From: an uncultured Alphaproteobacteria bacterium
GTDB taxonomy: Bacteria > Pseudomonadota > Alphaproteobacteria > RF32 > CAG-239
DNA length: 64,000 bases
Direction of reading: 5' to 3'
Assembly (NCBI GenBank): GCA_944390355.1
Contig: CALXPT010000002.1
Coordinates: 1-64,000 of the forward strand
Part shown: positions 34,938-44,517 of the stretch, piece by piece
Position numbering within the stretch: the first letter of the stretch is position 1
Layout: each line of letters starts with the position of its first letter
The notes under the pieces: model-generated
What the model was told of the DNA's origin: nothing
Databases searched by the model: none
Seen by the model: only the letters and a program-made list of their open reading frames with translations
Program-made: the position numbers and the translations under genes

Positions 34938-36527
34938 ATGATGAAAAAGGGTTGCCTTTTGCTGTGTGCAACAGCATTAAGCTTGGCTTGGTTGGATAAT
35001 CAAGCTCAAGCATCAATTGGTTTTAATCTGAAAGCACCTCCAGTTCCGAGCTATGCTAAATTACACACATCACACACTTCACACCTCATGGCTCGACATT
35101 TGTCTTCGCCGAGTTTTAGCGAGCGGCCGGAGGTTAAGGTTGCGCAGGTGTGCTTTATCACCGATACCGAAGATTGCGGCGGGGCGGACTTTGTCGGCAC
35201 CGATGGGACGACAGGGACACCGCCTGAGATTCTTCCTCCGGGGGGTGATGATTATAAAGAAAGCTGTACCGAAATGGGCTATGGCAAAACCTCATGCCCG
35301 ACAGGGTATAAACCAAACAAATTCTGCCCGTTAGATAACAAATATTTTGCCGAATGTGTGCAAGATTGCCCAACCGGTTGTAAAGAATGTGAAGAGCATT
35401 ATACCGGTATCGGTGAAGAATGCTGCCCCGGAAAATATATGGAATGCGAATGTAATGAGTGTAAAGGTTATGATTACACCGAAAACAATATTCCTGCTGG
35501 TTATATCAAAGGAGAATCTTGCGAATCTTGCAATGGTTGGAAATACAAAATCATTCCAAATCCCTGTACCGGATTTTTAGACTGTGATGGAAAATGTGCT
35601 ACCGGTTCAAAAACGTGTTTGTCCGGTGATAAAACCATGTGTGAAAAATGCCCGCCTTGTCCGAATGCCTGTACTTTAGCCGAATGTCCAGCCAATGCCG
35701 TTTGTGATAAAGAAGAATGCTCAGGCAAGTATTGCCGTACGGGGTGCGTGGATGGTTATGAGTGGGATAATGCTTCGCAGAGCTGTAAAAAGAAATGTGA
35801 AAACAAATGTTCATTATCCTCTTGTCCGGCCAATGCCATTTGTGAAAAAGAAGAATGCTCAGGCAGATATTGTCTTATAGATTGTGTGGAAGGGTATGAA
35901 TTAAAAAATAATAGTTGCGAGCCTAACAGAGCCACATGGGGCCAATGTACAGGTTATGCTGCTTATTGTGAAATTGGTGATATTGTTTATAGTGACGGAA
36001 TCTGTAACGGAAATATTGTTTCAGGAAAAACACCGATCGCTGTAGTTGTCTATAAGTCGGGCAATTGTGCTCAAGCGTTGGCATTAGCTCCAAGTACAGC
36101 AGGAAAATGGGCGCAAAAAAGAACAACGCTAGTTACGAGTTTACCTTATGTAGAAGACTGGGATGCAGCAGCAGCAGATGTTGGTAGCTGTGCTAATAGT
36201 AAAAAACTCTTGGCAGAAGGCGACGCTACAAAGTTCCCTGCAGTTTGGGCAGCACATAATTATAGTACGGCAGGAACAAAAGTTGGTGATTGGTGCTTAC
36301 CTGCAGCCGGAATCTTTACATCATACTATAATGAGCAAAATGCTGTAAACGCAGGATTAGCACGAGCCAATGGTGTTCCAATTACGGAACATGAATATAA
36401 TAAAACTTGGTCATCCACCTTATGGAGTGAATATAATGCTTGGTTAGGTTATTTTTACCAAGGTGATGGCTTGCGTTATGAATCAAAAGATGATGTATTC
36501 CTTGTACGTCCAGTACTTGAATTCTAA
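34938..36527 (+). CDS. Secreted Cys-rich surface protein with DUF1566-like C-terminal domain
   Basis: The 529-residue protein starts with a signal peptide (MMKKGCLLLCATALSLAWL...AQA); GAGGTG precedes the paired ATG codons at 34938 and 34941, and the second has the better spacing. A segment shared with the proteins at 1 and 55928 follows (KVAQVCFITDTEDCGGADF). Next come Cys-rich modules including two tandem 46-residue units beginning near 245 and 291 (PANAVCDKEECSGKYC; PANAICEKEECSGRYC). The C-terminal ~195 residues (IGDIVYSDG ... GDWCLPAAG ... VFLVRPVLEF) resemble DUF1566/Lcl-like domains. About one residue in ten is Cys in the middle, implying disulfides outside the cytoplasm. A surface or adhesive role is inference. 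Confidence 0.85.
   Translation: MMKKGCLLLCATALSLAWLDNQAQASIGFNLKAPPVPSYAKLHTSHTSHLMARHLSSPSFSERPEVKVAQVCFITDTEDCGGADFVGTDGTTGTPPEILPPGGDDYKESCTEMGYGKTSCPTGYKPNKFCPLDNKYFAECVQDCPTGCKECEEHYTGIGEECCPGKYMECECNECKGYDYTENNIPAGYIKGESCESCNGWKYKIIPNPCTGFLDCDGKCATGSKTCLSGDKTMCEKCPPCPNACTLAECPANAVCDKEECSGKYCRTGCVDGYEWDNASQSCKKKCENKCSLSSCPANAICEKEECSGRYCLIDCVEGYELKNNSCEPNRATWGQCTGYAAYCEIGDIVYSDGICNGNIVSGKTPIAVVVYKSGNCAQALALAPSTAGKWAQKRTTLVTSLPYVEDWDAAAADVGSCANSKKLLAEGDATKFPAVWAAHNYSTAGTKVGDWCLPAAGIFTSYYNEQNAVNAGLARANGVPITEHEYNKTWSSTLWSEYNAWLGYFYQGDGLRYESKDDVFLVRPVLEF
35670..35931 (+). repeat. Tandem 138-bp Cys-rich coding repeat
   Basis: Two in-frame units, at 35670 and 35808, each encode about 46 residues with the same Cys spacing and the shared stretch PANA-C-KEECSG-YC. 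Such repeats can change in number by slippage or recombination. Confidence 0.7.
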
Positions 36528-36530
36528 CAC

Positions 36531-36570
36531 AAATAAAGAACTGCTTTTATAAAAACAGTTCTTTATTTTT
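36531..36570. terminator. Bidirectional terminator between surface gene and recG
   Basis: AAATAAAGAACTG pairs with CAGTTCTTTATTT around a loop. It lies between convergent genes and would terminate both. Confidence 0.8.
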
Positions 36571-38651
36571 TATCCGGCCAAGTAGGTGCGCACGGCATCA
36601 TCTTGCTCAAAAAGATAGAGCAAAATTTTGAGGGCTTGCCCACGGGGAGAGGCAAGAGCGGCATCTTGAGCAACAATCATTTTGGCGTCTTTGTTGGCGG
36701 TATAAAGCAAATCTTTGTGAACGCTTAAATCAGCGATTTTAAATTCGGAAAAGCCTGATTGCCGATTACCAAGAATTTCGCCGCCGCCGCGGAGTTCCAA
36801 ATCTTTTTCCGCAATCAAAAATCCGTCTTCGGTCTCTTTCATGATGTTCAGACGTGCGTGCGATGTTTCGGATAACGGGTATCCATACATCAATATGCAG
36901 TTGGATGCTTGAAAGCCGCGTTTGATGCGCCCTCTGAGTTGGTGCAGTTGCGCCAAACCAAAACGCTCGGCATGCTCAATAATCATAATCGTGGCTTCCG
37001 GCACATTCACGCCCACCTCAATCACGGTTGTTGCAACAAGGAGCGAAATTTCGCCTTTTTTGAAACGCTCCATCACCGCGTCTTTTTCAGCTTCTTTCAT
37101 TTTGCCGTGAACCAAGCCTACTTTATCGCCAAAAATTTTTTTGAGACTTTCAAAACGCTCCTCGGCGGCGGCAAGGTCGATTTTTTCGGATTCTTCCACC
37201 AATGGGCAAACCCAATAAGCCCGACATCCGTGCTCTAATTTTCGCGCCAAGGCCTCAACCACGCCATTGAGCTTAGAAAGAGGCAACACGCTTGTTTCAA
37301 CAGGCTTGCGCCCTTTAGGAACTTCATCAATTTTGGAATATTCCATATCTCCGTACGCTGTCAAAACGAGCGTGCGGGGAATTGGTGTTGCCGTCATGAC
37401 CAAAATGTCGGTTTGCTTTCCTTTGTTTGAAAGAGACAACCTTTGTTGAACGCCGAATCTGTGTTGTTCATCCACCACAACAAAGGCCAAGTCTTGAAAC
37501 TCCACATTATCAACAAACAAAGCGTGCGTTCCGATAAGAATATTGATTTTGCCCTCCTTGAGGTCGTCCAAAATTTTTTGCCTTGCTTTGCCTTTAACGC
37601 GCCCAGTAAGGAGTTCGCAACGAATTCCGATTTTAGAGCAAAGCTCTTGCATGGTTTCCAAATGCTGCTTGGCCAAAATTTCAGTCGGAGCCATAATTGC
37701 TGCTTGTGCCCCGCATTCCACGGCATTAAGCATGGACAAAAGCGCAACAATGGTTTTGCCTGAGCCGACATCACCTTGGAGTAAACGCAACATACGAAAC
37801 GGTGCTTCCATATCGGCATAAATTTCAGTCAAAACGCGTTTTTGCGCATCGGTAAGCTCAAATGCGAGCAAAGACAATATTTTTTGCCGTAAATTCCCGT
37901 CGCCTTTCAAAACGCGTCCGGCTTGTTTTTTGACCTTTTGCCGCACGAGAGCCAAGGCAAGTTGGTTGGCCAAAAGTTCATCATAAGCCAAACGAATGTG
38001 TGAAGGAGACAAGGCCTCCGTGTCTTGAAGCTTTTTAGGAAAATGAGCGGCGATGAGAGCTTCACGAAAATTCATCAAACCTTTTTGAGCCTTAAAGTTC
38101 GCCTCTAACCATTCGGGATAATCCTGCACACGCTGCAACGCTTGATAAATAAGCTTGTGGAGCATCTTGTTGCTGACTCCTGCTGTCAGGGGATAAACCG
38201 GCTCAAAGCCGATAACCTTGGTGGCTTCTTCAAGCTTAACGATATAGTCTGGATGTGTCATTTGCTTTAAACCATTAAAGCTTTCAACTTTTCCTGATAT
38301 AAGGCGCATTTCCCCAATGGGCAGATTTTTTTTGATAGAGTCTTTATAAACTTTGAAAAAAATCAAAGCCATTTCGCCCGAAGAATCTTCAACCAAAACT
38401 TTGTAGGGCTGCTTTTTGCTTTGGGGTTCGATATGTTCTTTTACTTTAACTTTGATAGAGGCAATTTTTCCGTCCTGAGCAAAAGCTATTTTAGGTTGAT
38501 AGGTTCGATCAATCATGGAATAAGGCAAATGCCAAAGCAAATCAACCACCTTGTCGCCGCACAGCTTTTTGATGAGCTTTTCATAATTTGCGCCAACCCC
38601 TTTGAGCGAGGCGACATCAGTAAATAACGGGAACAAAACCTGCGGACGCAT
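36570..38651 (-). CDS. recG: ATP-dependent DNA helicase RecG
   Basis: RecG remodels stalled forks and Holliday junctions. The 693-residue protein starts at ATG 38651 (MRPQVLFPLF; GAGAA upstream), not at GTG 38669, which has no ribosome-binding site. It has the wedge domain (LKGVGANYEKLIKKL), Walker A GDVGSGKT, the DEQHRFGVQQR box and the C-terminal ELRGGGEILGNRQSG TRG-motif region. The length is normal. It is divergent from mfd with 99 bp between starts. Confidence 0.96.
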   Translation of the reverse strand: MRPQVLFPLFTDVASLKGVGANYEKLIKKLCGDKVVDLLWHLPYSMIDRTYQPKIAFAQDGKIASIKVKVKEHIEPQSKKQPYKVLVEDSSGEMALIFFKVYKDSIKKNLPIGEMRLISGKVESFNGLKQMTHPDYIVKLEEATKVIGFEPVYPLTAGVSNKMLHKLIYQALQRVQDYPEWLEANFKAQKGLMNFREALIAAHFPKKLQDTEALSPSHIRLAYDELLANQLALALVRQKVKKQAGRVLKGDGNLRQKILSLLAFELTDAQKRVLTEIYADMEAPFRMLRLLQGDVGSGKTIVALLSMLNAVECGAQAAIMAPTEILAKQHLETMQELCSKIGIRCELLTGRVKGKARQKILDDLKEGKINILIGTHALFVDNVEFQDLAFVVVDEQHRFGVQQRLSLSNKGKQTDILVMTATPIPRTLVLTAYGDMEYSKIDEVPKGRKPVETSVLPLSKLNGVVEALARKLEHGCRAYWVCPLVEESEKIDLAAAEERFESLKKIFGDKVGLVHGKMKEAEKDAVMERFKKGEISLLVATTVIEVGVNVPEATIMIIEHAERFGLAQLHQLRGRIKRGFQASNCILMYGYPLSETSHARLNIMKETEDGFLIAEKDLELRGGGEILGNRQSGFSEFKIADLSVHKDLLYTANKDAKMIVAQDAALASPRGQALKILLYLFEQDDAVRTYLAG

Positions 38652-38750
38652 AAACGATTCTCTTTTCACCTAAATTTAAGTTTTTTGTTGCTAATATGAG
38701 CATATTGTATATATTTTAGATAAAGATGTAAACATTTAAGAACATAAAAA

Positions 38751-41700
38751 ATGCAAATAGATATCAGCAAACTTGAAAGCATAACCCTGTCATCAGTAGC
38801 GGATGGCTACGATGCCTTTTTACTCAAGGACTTTGCACATTCACAAGAGAGGGATATTTTGTATATCACCAGTGACGGCTTGAGTATGGAGCACGCGGCG
38901 GAACTGTTGGCAAAAATCGCCCCCAAGATAAAAGTTTTGCGCCTACCTGCGTGGGATACGGTGCCTTATGACCGAGTGTCGCCGAACGCCAATATCGTGG
39001 CGGAGAGAATAGAAACTTTAGCAGAGTTGTCCGAAATTCCGGAAGCTAAAAAGCCGCGCGTGATAATAACGAGTATCGGAGCTGTTTTGCAAAAACTTCC
39101 GCCGAAGAAGATATTTTTAAATGCAATGCGAGAGATAAAAGTCGGCGGCAAGCTAAACTTTAATGACTTTATTCATTACGCGGTGATTAACGGCTATAAT
39201 CGTGTTGAGCAGGTTTATGAACCTGGGGAATACGCTGTCCGTGGTGATATATTGGATATTTTTCCAGTCGGAACCAAAGAGCCGTTGAGAATAGATTTAT
39301 TTGATGAAGAAATTGAAAAAATCCGCACCTTTGATGTGATGAGCCAACGCACCACCGGAGAGTTAAAGAGTTATTGCTTTCAGGTGATGAACGAGGTTGT
39401 AATAGATAACAACGCGGTTAAAACATTTCGTTCCAAATACAGAGAGTTGTTCGGTGCGGATGGATTAAAAGATGAGCTTTACGAGGCGGTTTCATCAGGG
39501 CAAAAATATATGGGTATGGAAAACTGGCTTCCTTTGTTTTATGAAGAAAATTTGCCCACGATTTTTGATTACCTGCCGAGAGCAAAAGTCGTGGTAGGCA
39601 AAAATGTTGAGGAGGCGGCGGTTTCCAAATGCGACAGTATCGCAGATTATTATCATGCAAGATTAGAGGCATTGAAAGTCAAATCGGTAGGCGAGGTTGA
39701 TACCTACCACCCCATACCGCCCGAATTATTTTATCTGGATGATAAGGCATTTACGGAAAAATTATCATTGAGAGGAGCGGTTTATTTCAGCCCGTTAAGC
39801 ACGCCGAGCGGCGATAAAGTGCTGAATGTCGGCGTTTTGCCGGGGAGAGATTTTTCGCACGCCAAGCATATTAATGCGTCTGAAGTTTATGAAGAACTAA
39901 AAAATTATCTAAACGAAAACAAAAAACTCAAACGGATTATTTGTTGCTATTCCGCCGGCTCAAGAGAACGACTTTTTTCTTTGATGAGCGAGCATGAAAT
40001 TTCGGATATGACCTTTGCCGAAAATTTTGAAGAAGCGATAGCCAAAGCTCAAAAGAAACAAGTCGTCTTATTTGTAATGAACTTGGAGCATGGTTTCAGA
40101 ACAGCGTCCGATATAAAGAACGGCGAGAATTGGTGTTTAATATCCGAGCAAGATATTTTGGGCGAACGCCAGCACCGCAAAACCCCGAAGGTAACTTCAA
40201 AGGACTTGATTGCCGATATCGGCTCGTTGAATATCGGCGAATTGGTCGTGCATATCGAACATGGTGTCGGGCGTTTTCTGGGGCTTGAAAATATCATGGC
40301 GGGAGGCGCGCCGCATGATTGCTTAAAGATTTTATATGCGAATGACGCCAAGCTGTTTGTTCCGGTAGAAAACATAGATGTTTTGTCGCGCTATGGTTCG
40401 GAAGATGACAATACCCAGCTTGATGTATTGGGGGGAATGGCATGGCAGGCCAAAAAAGCCAAGGTTAAGGAAAAAATCAAAGACATCGCCGAAAAGCTGA
40501 TTAAAATCGCGGCGGAAAGACACCTGAAAAAAGCAGAAATGTTCACACCGCCGGAAGGCTTGTATGATGAGTTTTGTGCCAAATTTCCGTTTAGTGAAAC
40601 CGAAGACCAGCAAAACGCTATTAATGATGTGCTGGGTGATTTGGCTTGCGGGATACCGATGGATAGACTGATTTGCGGTGATGTCGGATTCGGCAAAACC
40701 GAAGTGGCACTGAGGGCTGCGTTTTGCGTGGCGGCAAACGGCGGGCAGGTTGCTTTGATTGTGCCGACAACTTTGCTTGCGCGCCAGCATTATTATAACT
40801 TCAAAAAGCGTATGGAAAACTTCCCCGTAAAAGTCAAAATGCTTTCAAGATTAGTAACATCAAAAGAAGCCAAAGAAACCAAAGAAGGACTTGAAAAAGG
40901 CTCGGTTGATATAGTTATCGGTACGCACGCTCTGTTGGCCAAAGATATAAAATTTGCCAATTTACAGTTGCTGATTGTTGATGAGGAACAGCACTTTGGC
41001 GTTGCCCATAAAGAAAAAATCAAATCCTTAAAATCGGATATTCATGTTCTGACTTTAACCGCCACCCCAATTCCGAGAACGCTGCAAATGTCCTTAACCG
41101 GTGTTAAGCAGTTGAGTATTATCGCGACACCTCCGGTTGACAGATTAGCTGCCCGAACCTTTGTTATGCCTTTTGACAAGGTGATGATAAAAGAGGCCAT
41201 ATACAGAGAAAAATTCCGTAACGGCCAAACATTTTTTGTCTGCCCGCGCGTGTCGGATATTTTCGGCGTGGAGAAGGAATTGAGAGAGCTTGTGCCGGAT
41301 ATTAAGATATTGGTGGCGCACGGACAAATGCCTGTTGCAAAATTGGAAGAGGTGATGAACGCTTTTGCCGACGGCAAGGCAGATATGCTCTTATCTACCA
41401 CGATTATTGAATCGGGAATAGATATGCCGAGTGTGAATACCATGATTGTTCACCGTTCCGATATGTTTGGGTTGGCACAATTATACCAGTTAAGGGGACG
41501 TGTCGGCCGCTCTAAGGTCAGAGGCTATTGCTACTTTACGGTACCCAAGCAAAAGAACCTAAATCCGGTTGCGGAAAGAAGGTTGAGTATTTTACAAGCA
41601 TTAGATACATTAGGTGCGGGTTTTTCTTTGGCGAGCCACGATATGGATATCAGGGGCTCGGGCAATGTTTTGGGAGAGGAACAATCGGGCCATATCAAAG

Positions 41701-42251
41701 ATGTCGGAATAGCCTTGTATCAGCATATGCTTGAAGAAGAAATAGCAAGGATTAAAGCCGGTGAAGATACCATAAAAGAGGCTAAAGAAGAAATTCATGA
41801 ATGGTCGCCGCAAATCACCACAGGAATACCGATTATGATTCCCGAAACCTATGTCAGAGATTTGGGCGTGCGTTTGGGGCTGTATAAGCGCATTGGTGAT
41901 ATTCAAGATAAAGAAGGGCTTTTGAATATGCGTGAGGAATTAACCGACCGCTTTGGCAAAATCCCGCAGGAAGTTGAAAATCTGTTACAAACCGTAGAGA
42001 TAAAACAAATGTGCTATAAGGCCAATATCGCCAAGATAGATGCAGGAATGAAAGGCGTTTTAATAAGCTTTCATAACAATATATTCAAAAATCCGGATAA
42101 ACTCTTGAACTATATAACAAGGCAAGGCGGACAAATAAAAATACGTCCGGATCAAAAACTGTTTATGGAAAAGAATCTGGATTCTTATGCCTTGCGTATT
42201 GAAACGATAAAACGGTTTGTTGCAAAACTAACCGAGATGACGGAGAGCTGA
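38751..42251 (+). CDS. mfd: Transcription-repair coupling factor Mfd
   Basis: Mfd displaces stalled RNA polymerase and recruits UvrA/UvrB to the lesion. The 1166-residue protein has the UvrB-like N-terminus (PAWDTVPYDRVSPN), the RNA-polymerase-interaction domain (GELVVHIEHGVGRFLGLE), a RecG-like translocase with Walker A GDVGFGKTE, DEEQHFGV box, and the C-terminal TRCF domain. Length is normal. It is divergent from recG and followed four bases later by a TerB-like gene. Confidence 0.97.
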   Translation: MQIDISKLESITLSSVADGYDAFLLKDFAHSQERDILYITSDGLSMEHAAELLAKIAPKIKVLRLPAWDTVPYDRVSPNANIVAERIETLAELSEIPEAKKPRVIITSIGAVLQKLPPKKIFLNAMREIKVGGKLNFNDFIHYAVINGYNRVEQVYEPGEYAVRGDILDIFPVGTKEPLRIDLFDEEIEKIRTFDVMSQRTTGELKSYCFQVMNEVVIDNNAVKTFRSKYRELFGADGLKDELYEAVSSGQKYMGMENWLPLFYEENLPTIFDYLPRAKVVVGKNVEEAAVSKCDSIADYYHARLEALKVKSVGEVDTYHPIPPELFYLDDKAFTEKLSLRGAVYFSPLSTPSGDKVLNVGVLPGRDFSHAKHINASEVYEELKNYLNENKKLKRIICCYSAGSRERLFSLMSEHEISDMTFAENFEEAIAKAQKKQVVLFVMNLEHGFRTASDIKNGENWCLISEQDILGERQHRKTPKVTSKDLIADIGSLNIGELVVHIEHGVGRFLGLENIMAGGAPHDCLKILYANDAKLFVPVENIDVLSRYGSEDDNTQLDVLGGMAWQAKKAKVKEKIKDIAEKLIKIAAERHLKKAEMFTPPEGLYDEFCAKFPFSETEDQQNAINDVLGDLACGIPMDRLICGDVGFGKTEVALRAAFCVAANGGQVALIVPTTLLARQHYYNFKKRMENFPVKVKMLSRLVTSKEAKETKEGLEKGSVDIVIGTHALLAKDIKFANLQLLIVDEEQHFGVAHKEKIKSLKSDIHVLTLTATPIPRTLQMSLTGVKQLSIIATPPVDRLAARTFVMPFDKVMIKEAIYREKFRNGQTFFVCPRVSDIFGVEKELRELVPDIKILVAHGQMPVAKLEEVMNAFADGKADMLLSTTIIESGIDMPSVNTMIVHRSDMFGLAQLYQLRGRVGRSKVRGYCYFTVPKQKNLNPVAERRLSILQALDTLGAGFSLASHDMDIRGSGNVLGEEQSGHIKDVGIALYQHMLEEEIARIKAGEDTIKEAKEEIHEWSPQITTGIPIMIPETYVRDLGVRLGLYKRIGDIQDKEGLLNMREELTDRFGKIPQEVENLLQTVEIKQMCYKANIAKIDAGMKGVLISFHNNIFKNPDKLLNYITRQGGQIKIRPDQKLFMEKNLDSYALRIETIKRFVAKLTEMTES

Positions 42252-42254
42252 AAA

Positions 42255-42959
42255 ATGGAAAACAAAGAAAGCAAAACACCGGCCTCTTGCCCGTTGTCAT
42301 TTTATAACATCGACGCCCATATAAAGCTCAATCAACGTTTGAAAAAAGAAAACATTGCCGTCCGCGGAATTTGGCAAAAAGGGGATAATACCTATTTTAA
42401 GGTTTACTTTTATAGCACGAAAGAAACAAAAGCCCTCGACGCCCATTTCATTTATGACTTGTACGATAAGAACACGGAGCACTATTATAAAGACATCAAA
42501 CAGTTTGTTGCGGAATATCAAGAAATAATGGCAAGCCGAGAGAAGAATATTGCCAATGCCAAGAAATCGGTTCAAATAGAGCAAAATTTCACCACCTTGC
42601 AAACCATTCTGCCGGAAATAATAATTTTAATGTTTTTTACGCTGATGCGAACTGAGATGATAGAGGTTAAATTAAGTGTCGTAAAAGACTTTATCAAAAA
42701 GCATCAACCACAGGCGGCGCATTTGAGTGAACAATATATCGAAGCCTTTATCCGTGCCCAAACCATAAATGTAGATGCCTTTTATAAATCCATGGAACAA
42801 CTCATATATCATGATGAAAATATCTTAAACGACCTATTAACCGATGTCGTTAAAATCAGTGCAACGGATGGTGCAATCCACTATATTGAAAAACTCTACA
42901 TAGCAGAAATCATGCAGTTTTATCGCGATAAAAACATACGTTTTTCCGTTGAGGTTTAG
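42255..42959 (+). CDS. TerB-like helical protein
   Basis: The 234-residue protein has an N-terminal ~110 residues of mixed composition, with several charged helices (KDIKQFVAEYQEIMASREKNI). The C-terminal half (~118-230) resembles a TerB/DUF533 helical bundle (PEIIILMFFTLMRTEMIE ... VVKISATDGAIHYIEKLYI), the fold linked to tellurite resistance and membrane-stress proteins. The ATG comes three bases after the mfd stop, with GGAGAG overlapping the stop, so the two are likely co-translated. Its stop overlaps the convergent murE stop. The function is unknown. Confidence 0.6.
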   Translation: MENKESKTPASCPLSFYNIDAHIKLNQRLKKENIAVRGIWQKGDNTYFKVYFYSTKETKALDAHFIYDLYDKNTEHYYKDIKQFVAEYQEIMASREKNIANAKKSVQIEQNFTTLQTILPEIIILMFFTLMRTEMIEVKLSVVKDFIKKHQPQAAHLSEQYIEAFIRAQTINVDAFYKSMEQLIYHDENILNDLLTDVVKISATDGAIHYIEKLYIAEIMQFYRDKNIRFSVEV

Positions 42960-44395
42960 ACGTTTTTCAAAACCTCTTCATGGTCGCTGAAGTGGTGTGT
43001 AACCCCTTTGATAATCTGCCCCGGTTCGTGTCCTTTGCCGGCAATGATGAGTATATCACCGGATTCGAGTTCGGAGATTGCCTGCTTGATAGCCTCGGCA
43101 CGGTTGCCGATGTTGATACCTTTGGGACAGGCCGCCAAAATTTCGGAGCGGATAACCTCGGGCTCTTCGGAGCGGGGATTGTCATCTGTGATATACACCA
43201 CATCGGCAAGGTCGTCGGCTATTTTGCCCATGATAGGGCGTTTGCCTTTGTCTCTGTCGCCGCCGCAGCCAAAGAGGATTCGAAGCTTTCCGGAGCAATG
43301 CGGACGTAAAGCGTTGATAACATTTTCAATCGCATCTGGGGTGTGGGCATAATCCACATAGATTGCAGCTCCTTTGGATGTTTGCGCCACGAGTTCCAAA
43401 CGCCCTTTGGCACCACGAATTTTTTCAATGTATTTAACAACACCAAAAGGCTGTTGCGTAAGCTCAGCCAAAATTCCCAAAGCGCACAAAACATTCATAG
43501 CCTGAAATTCACCTGCCAAAGGAATATTGAGAGAAACATTTTTGCCGTAATAAAGCACATCAAGCTTTTGCCCATGCGCAAGAGGAGTGGCCTGAAGGAG
43601 CTTGAGTTGTTCTCCGTTACGTCCATAGGATATGACACGTTTTCCGGTGCTGACGCAGGCATTTTTTAGCCGCTTAAAAACATCAATATCGGCATTGAGA
43701 ACAGCCGCCCCATTGGGAACTAAAAACTCGGTAAAAAGAAGTTCTTTGGCTTGATAATAATTTTCCATGGTTTTGTGATAGTCCAAATGATCGCGGGTGA
43801 GGTTGGTAAAACCGGCTACTTTGAATTTAACGCCGCCGACCCGATATTGGCATAACCCATGGCTGGATGTTTCCATAATAAGATACTTAAAATTATCCTC
43901 GGCAAGGGAGCGGAGCGTTTTGTGGATGGTAAGGGCATCAGGTGTCGTCATGGCATATTGCGGTTCTTCGTTGTTCTTAATCAAACCGAGCGTGCCGAGG
44001 GAAGCTGCTTTTTCCCCCATCATGATGAGAACTTGTCGTGTAAAATCGGCAATGGAAGTTTTGCCGTTTGTGCCGGTGACGGCGGCAATATTGTCCGGTT
44101 GCTTGCCATAAAAGGCAGCAGCGAGAAGAGACAAATCGCGGTGGGCGTTGTCTGAAATCAATACAGCGGTGTTCGGAAATTTTTGTATCATTTCAGCGGA
44201 TTCGCATAACACGGCAACCGCCCCGTTTTGAATGGCTTGAGCGATAAATTCTTCTCCGTTGAAAGCCACACCTTTGAGCGCGGCAAAAAGATATCCTTTT
44301 TGAATTTTTCGAGAGTCGGATTCGATACCCGAAATTTCCAAGTCAGAAAAGTTTGTTGCAAGTTTAGTGTTATGAATAAGTTCCGCAAGTTTCAT
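42956..44395 (-). CDS. murE: UDP-MurNAc-tripeptide synthetase MurE (meso-DAP type)
   Basis: MurE adds the third residue of the peptidoglycan stem peptide. The ATG at 44395 (MKLAELIHNTKL) has AAGGAGAG five bases upstream; a longer frame to 44491 is rejected. The 479-residue protein has the Mur P-loop TGTNGKTS, the RDHLDYHKTMENY segment, and DDNPRSEEP, whose DNPR tetrad marks meso-diaminopimelate as substrate. No other mur genes are adjacent, so it lies outside the usual dcw cluster. Its stop overlaps that of the convergent TerB-like gene. Confidence 0.95.
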   Translation of the reverse strand: MKLAELIHNTKLATNFSDLEISGIESDSRKIQKGYLFAALKGVAFNGEEFIAQAIQNGAVAVLCESAEMIQKFPNTAVLISDNAHRDLSLLAAAFYGKQPDNIAAVTGTNGKTSIADFTRQVLIMMGEKAASLGTLGLIKNNEEPQYAMTTPDALTIHKTLRSLAEDNFKYLIMETSSHGLCQYRVGGVKFKVAGFTNLTRDHLDYHKTMENYYQAKELLFTEFLVPNGAAVLNADIDVFKRLKNACVSTGKRVISYGRNGEQLKLLQATPLAHGQKLDVLYYGKNVSLNIPLAGEFQAMNVLCALGILAELTQQPFGVVKYIEKIRGAKGRLELVAQTSKGAAIYVDYAHTPDAIENVINALRPHCSGKLRILFGCGGDRDKGKRPIMGKIADDLADVVYITDDNPRSEEPEVIRSEILAACPKGINIGNRAEAIKQAISELESGDILIIAGKGHEPGQIIKGVTHHFSDHEEVLKNV

Positions 44396-44517
44396 CGATT
44401 CTCTCCTTAATGGCAAAAAGAATAGCACGAATTTGCTAACAAACTCTTTAGCCTTGCAATTTAAATCAAAGACCATTAACATCACGAACAAATAATGATT
44501 AATGAAAAAGACTAAAA

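Noticed and set aside
34799-34999. Short plus-strand reading frame spanning the rpoH terminator and surface-protein promoter
   Set aside because: It contains a terminator tail and a consensus promoter, has no ribosome-binding site and overlaps the better supported start at 34938.
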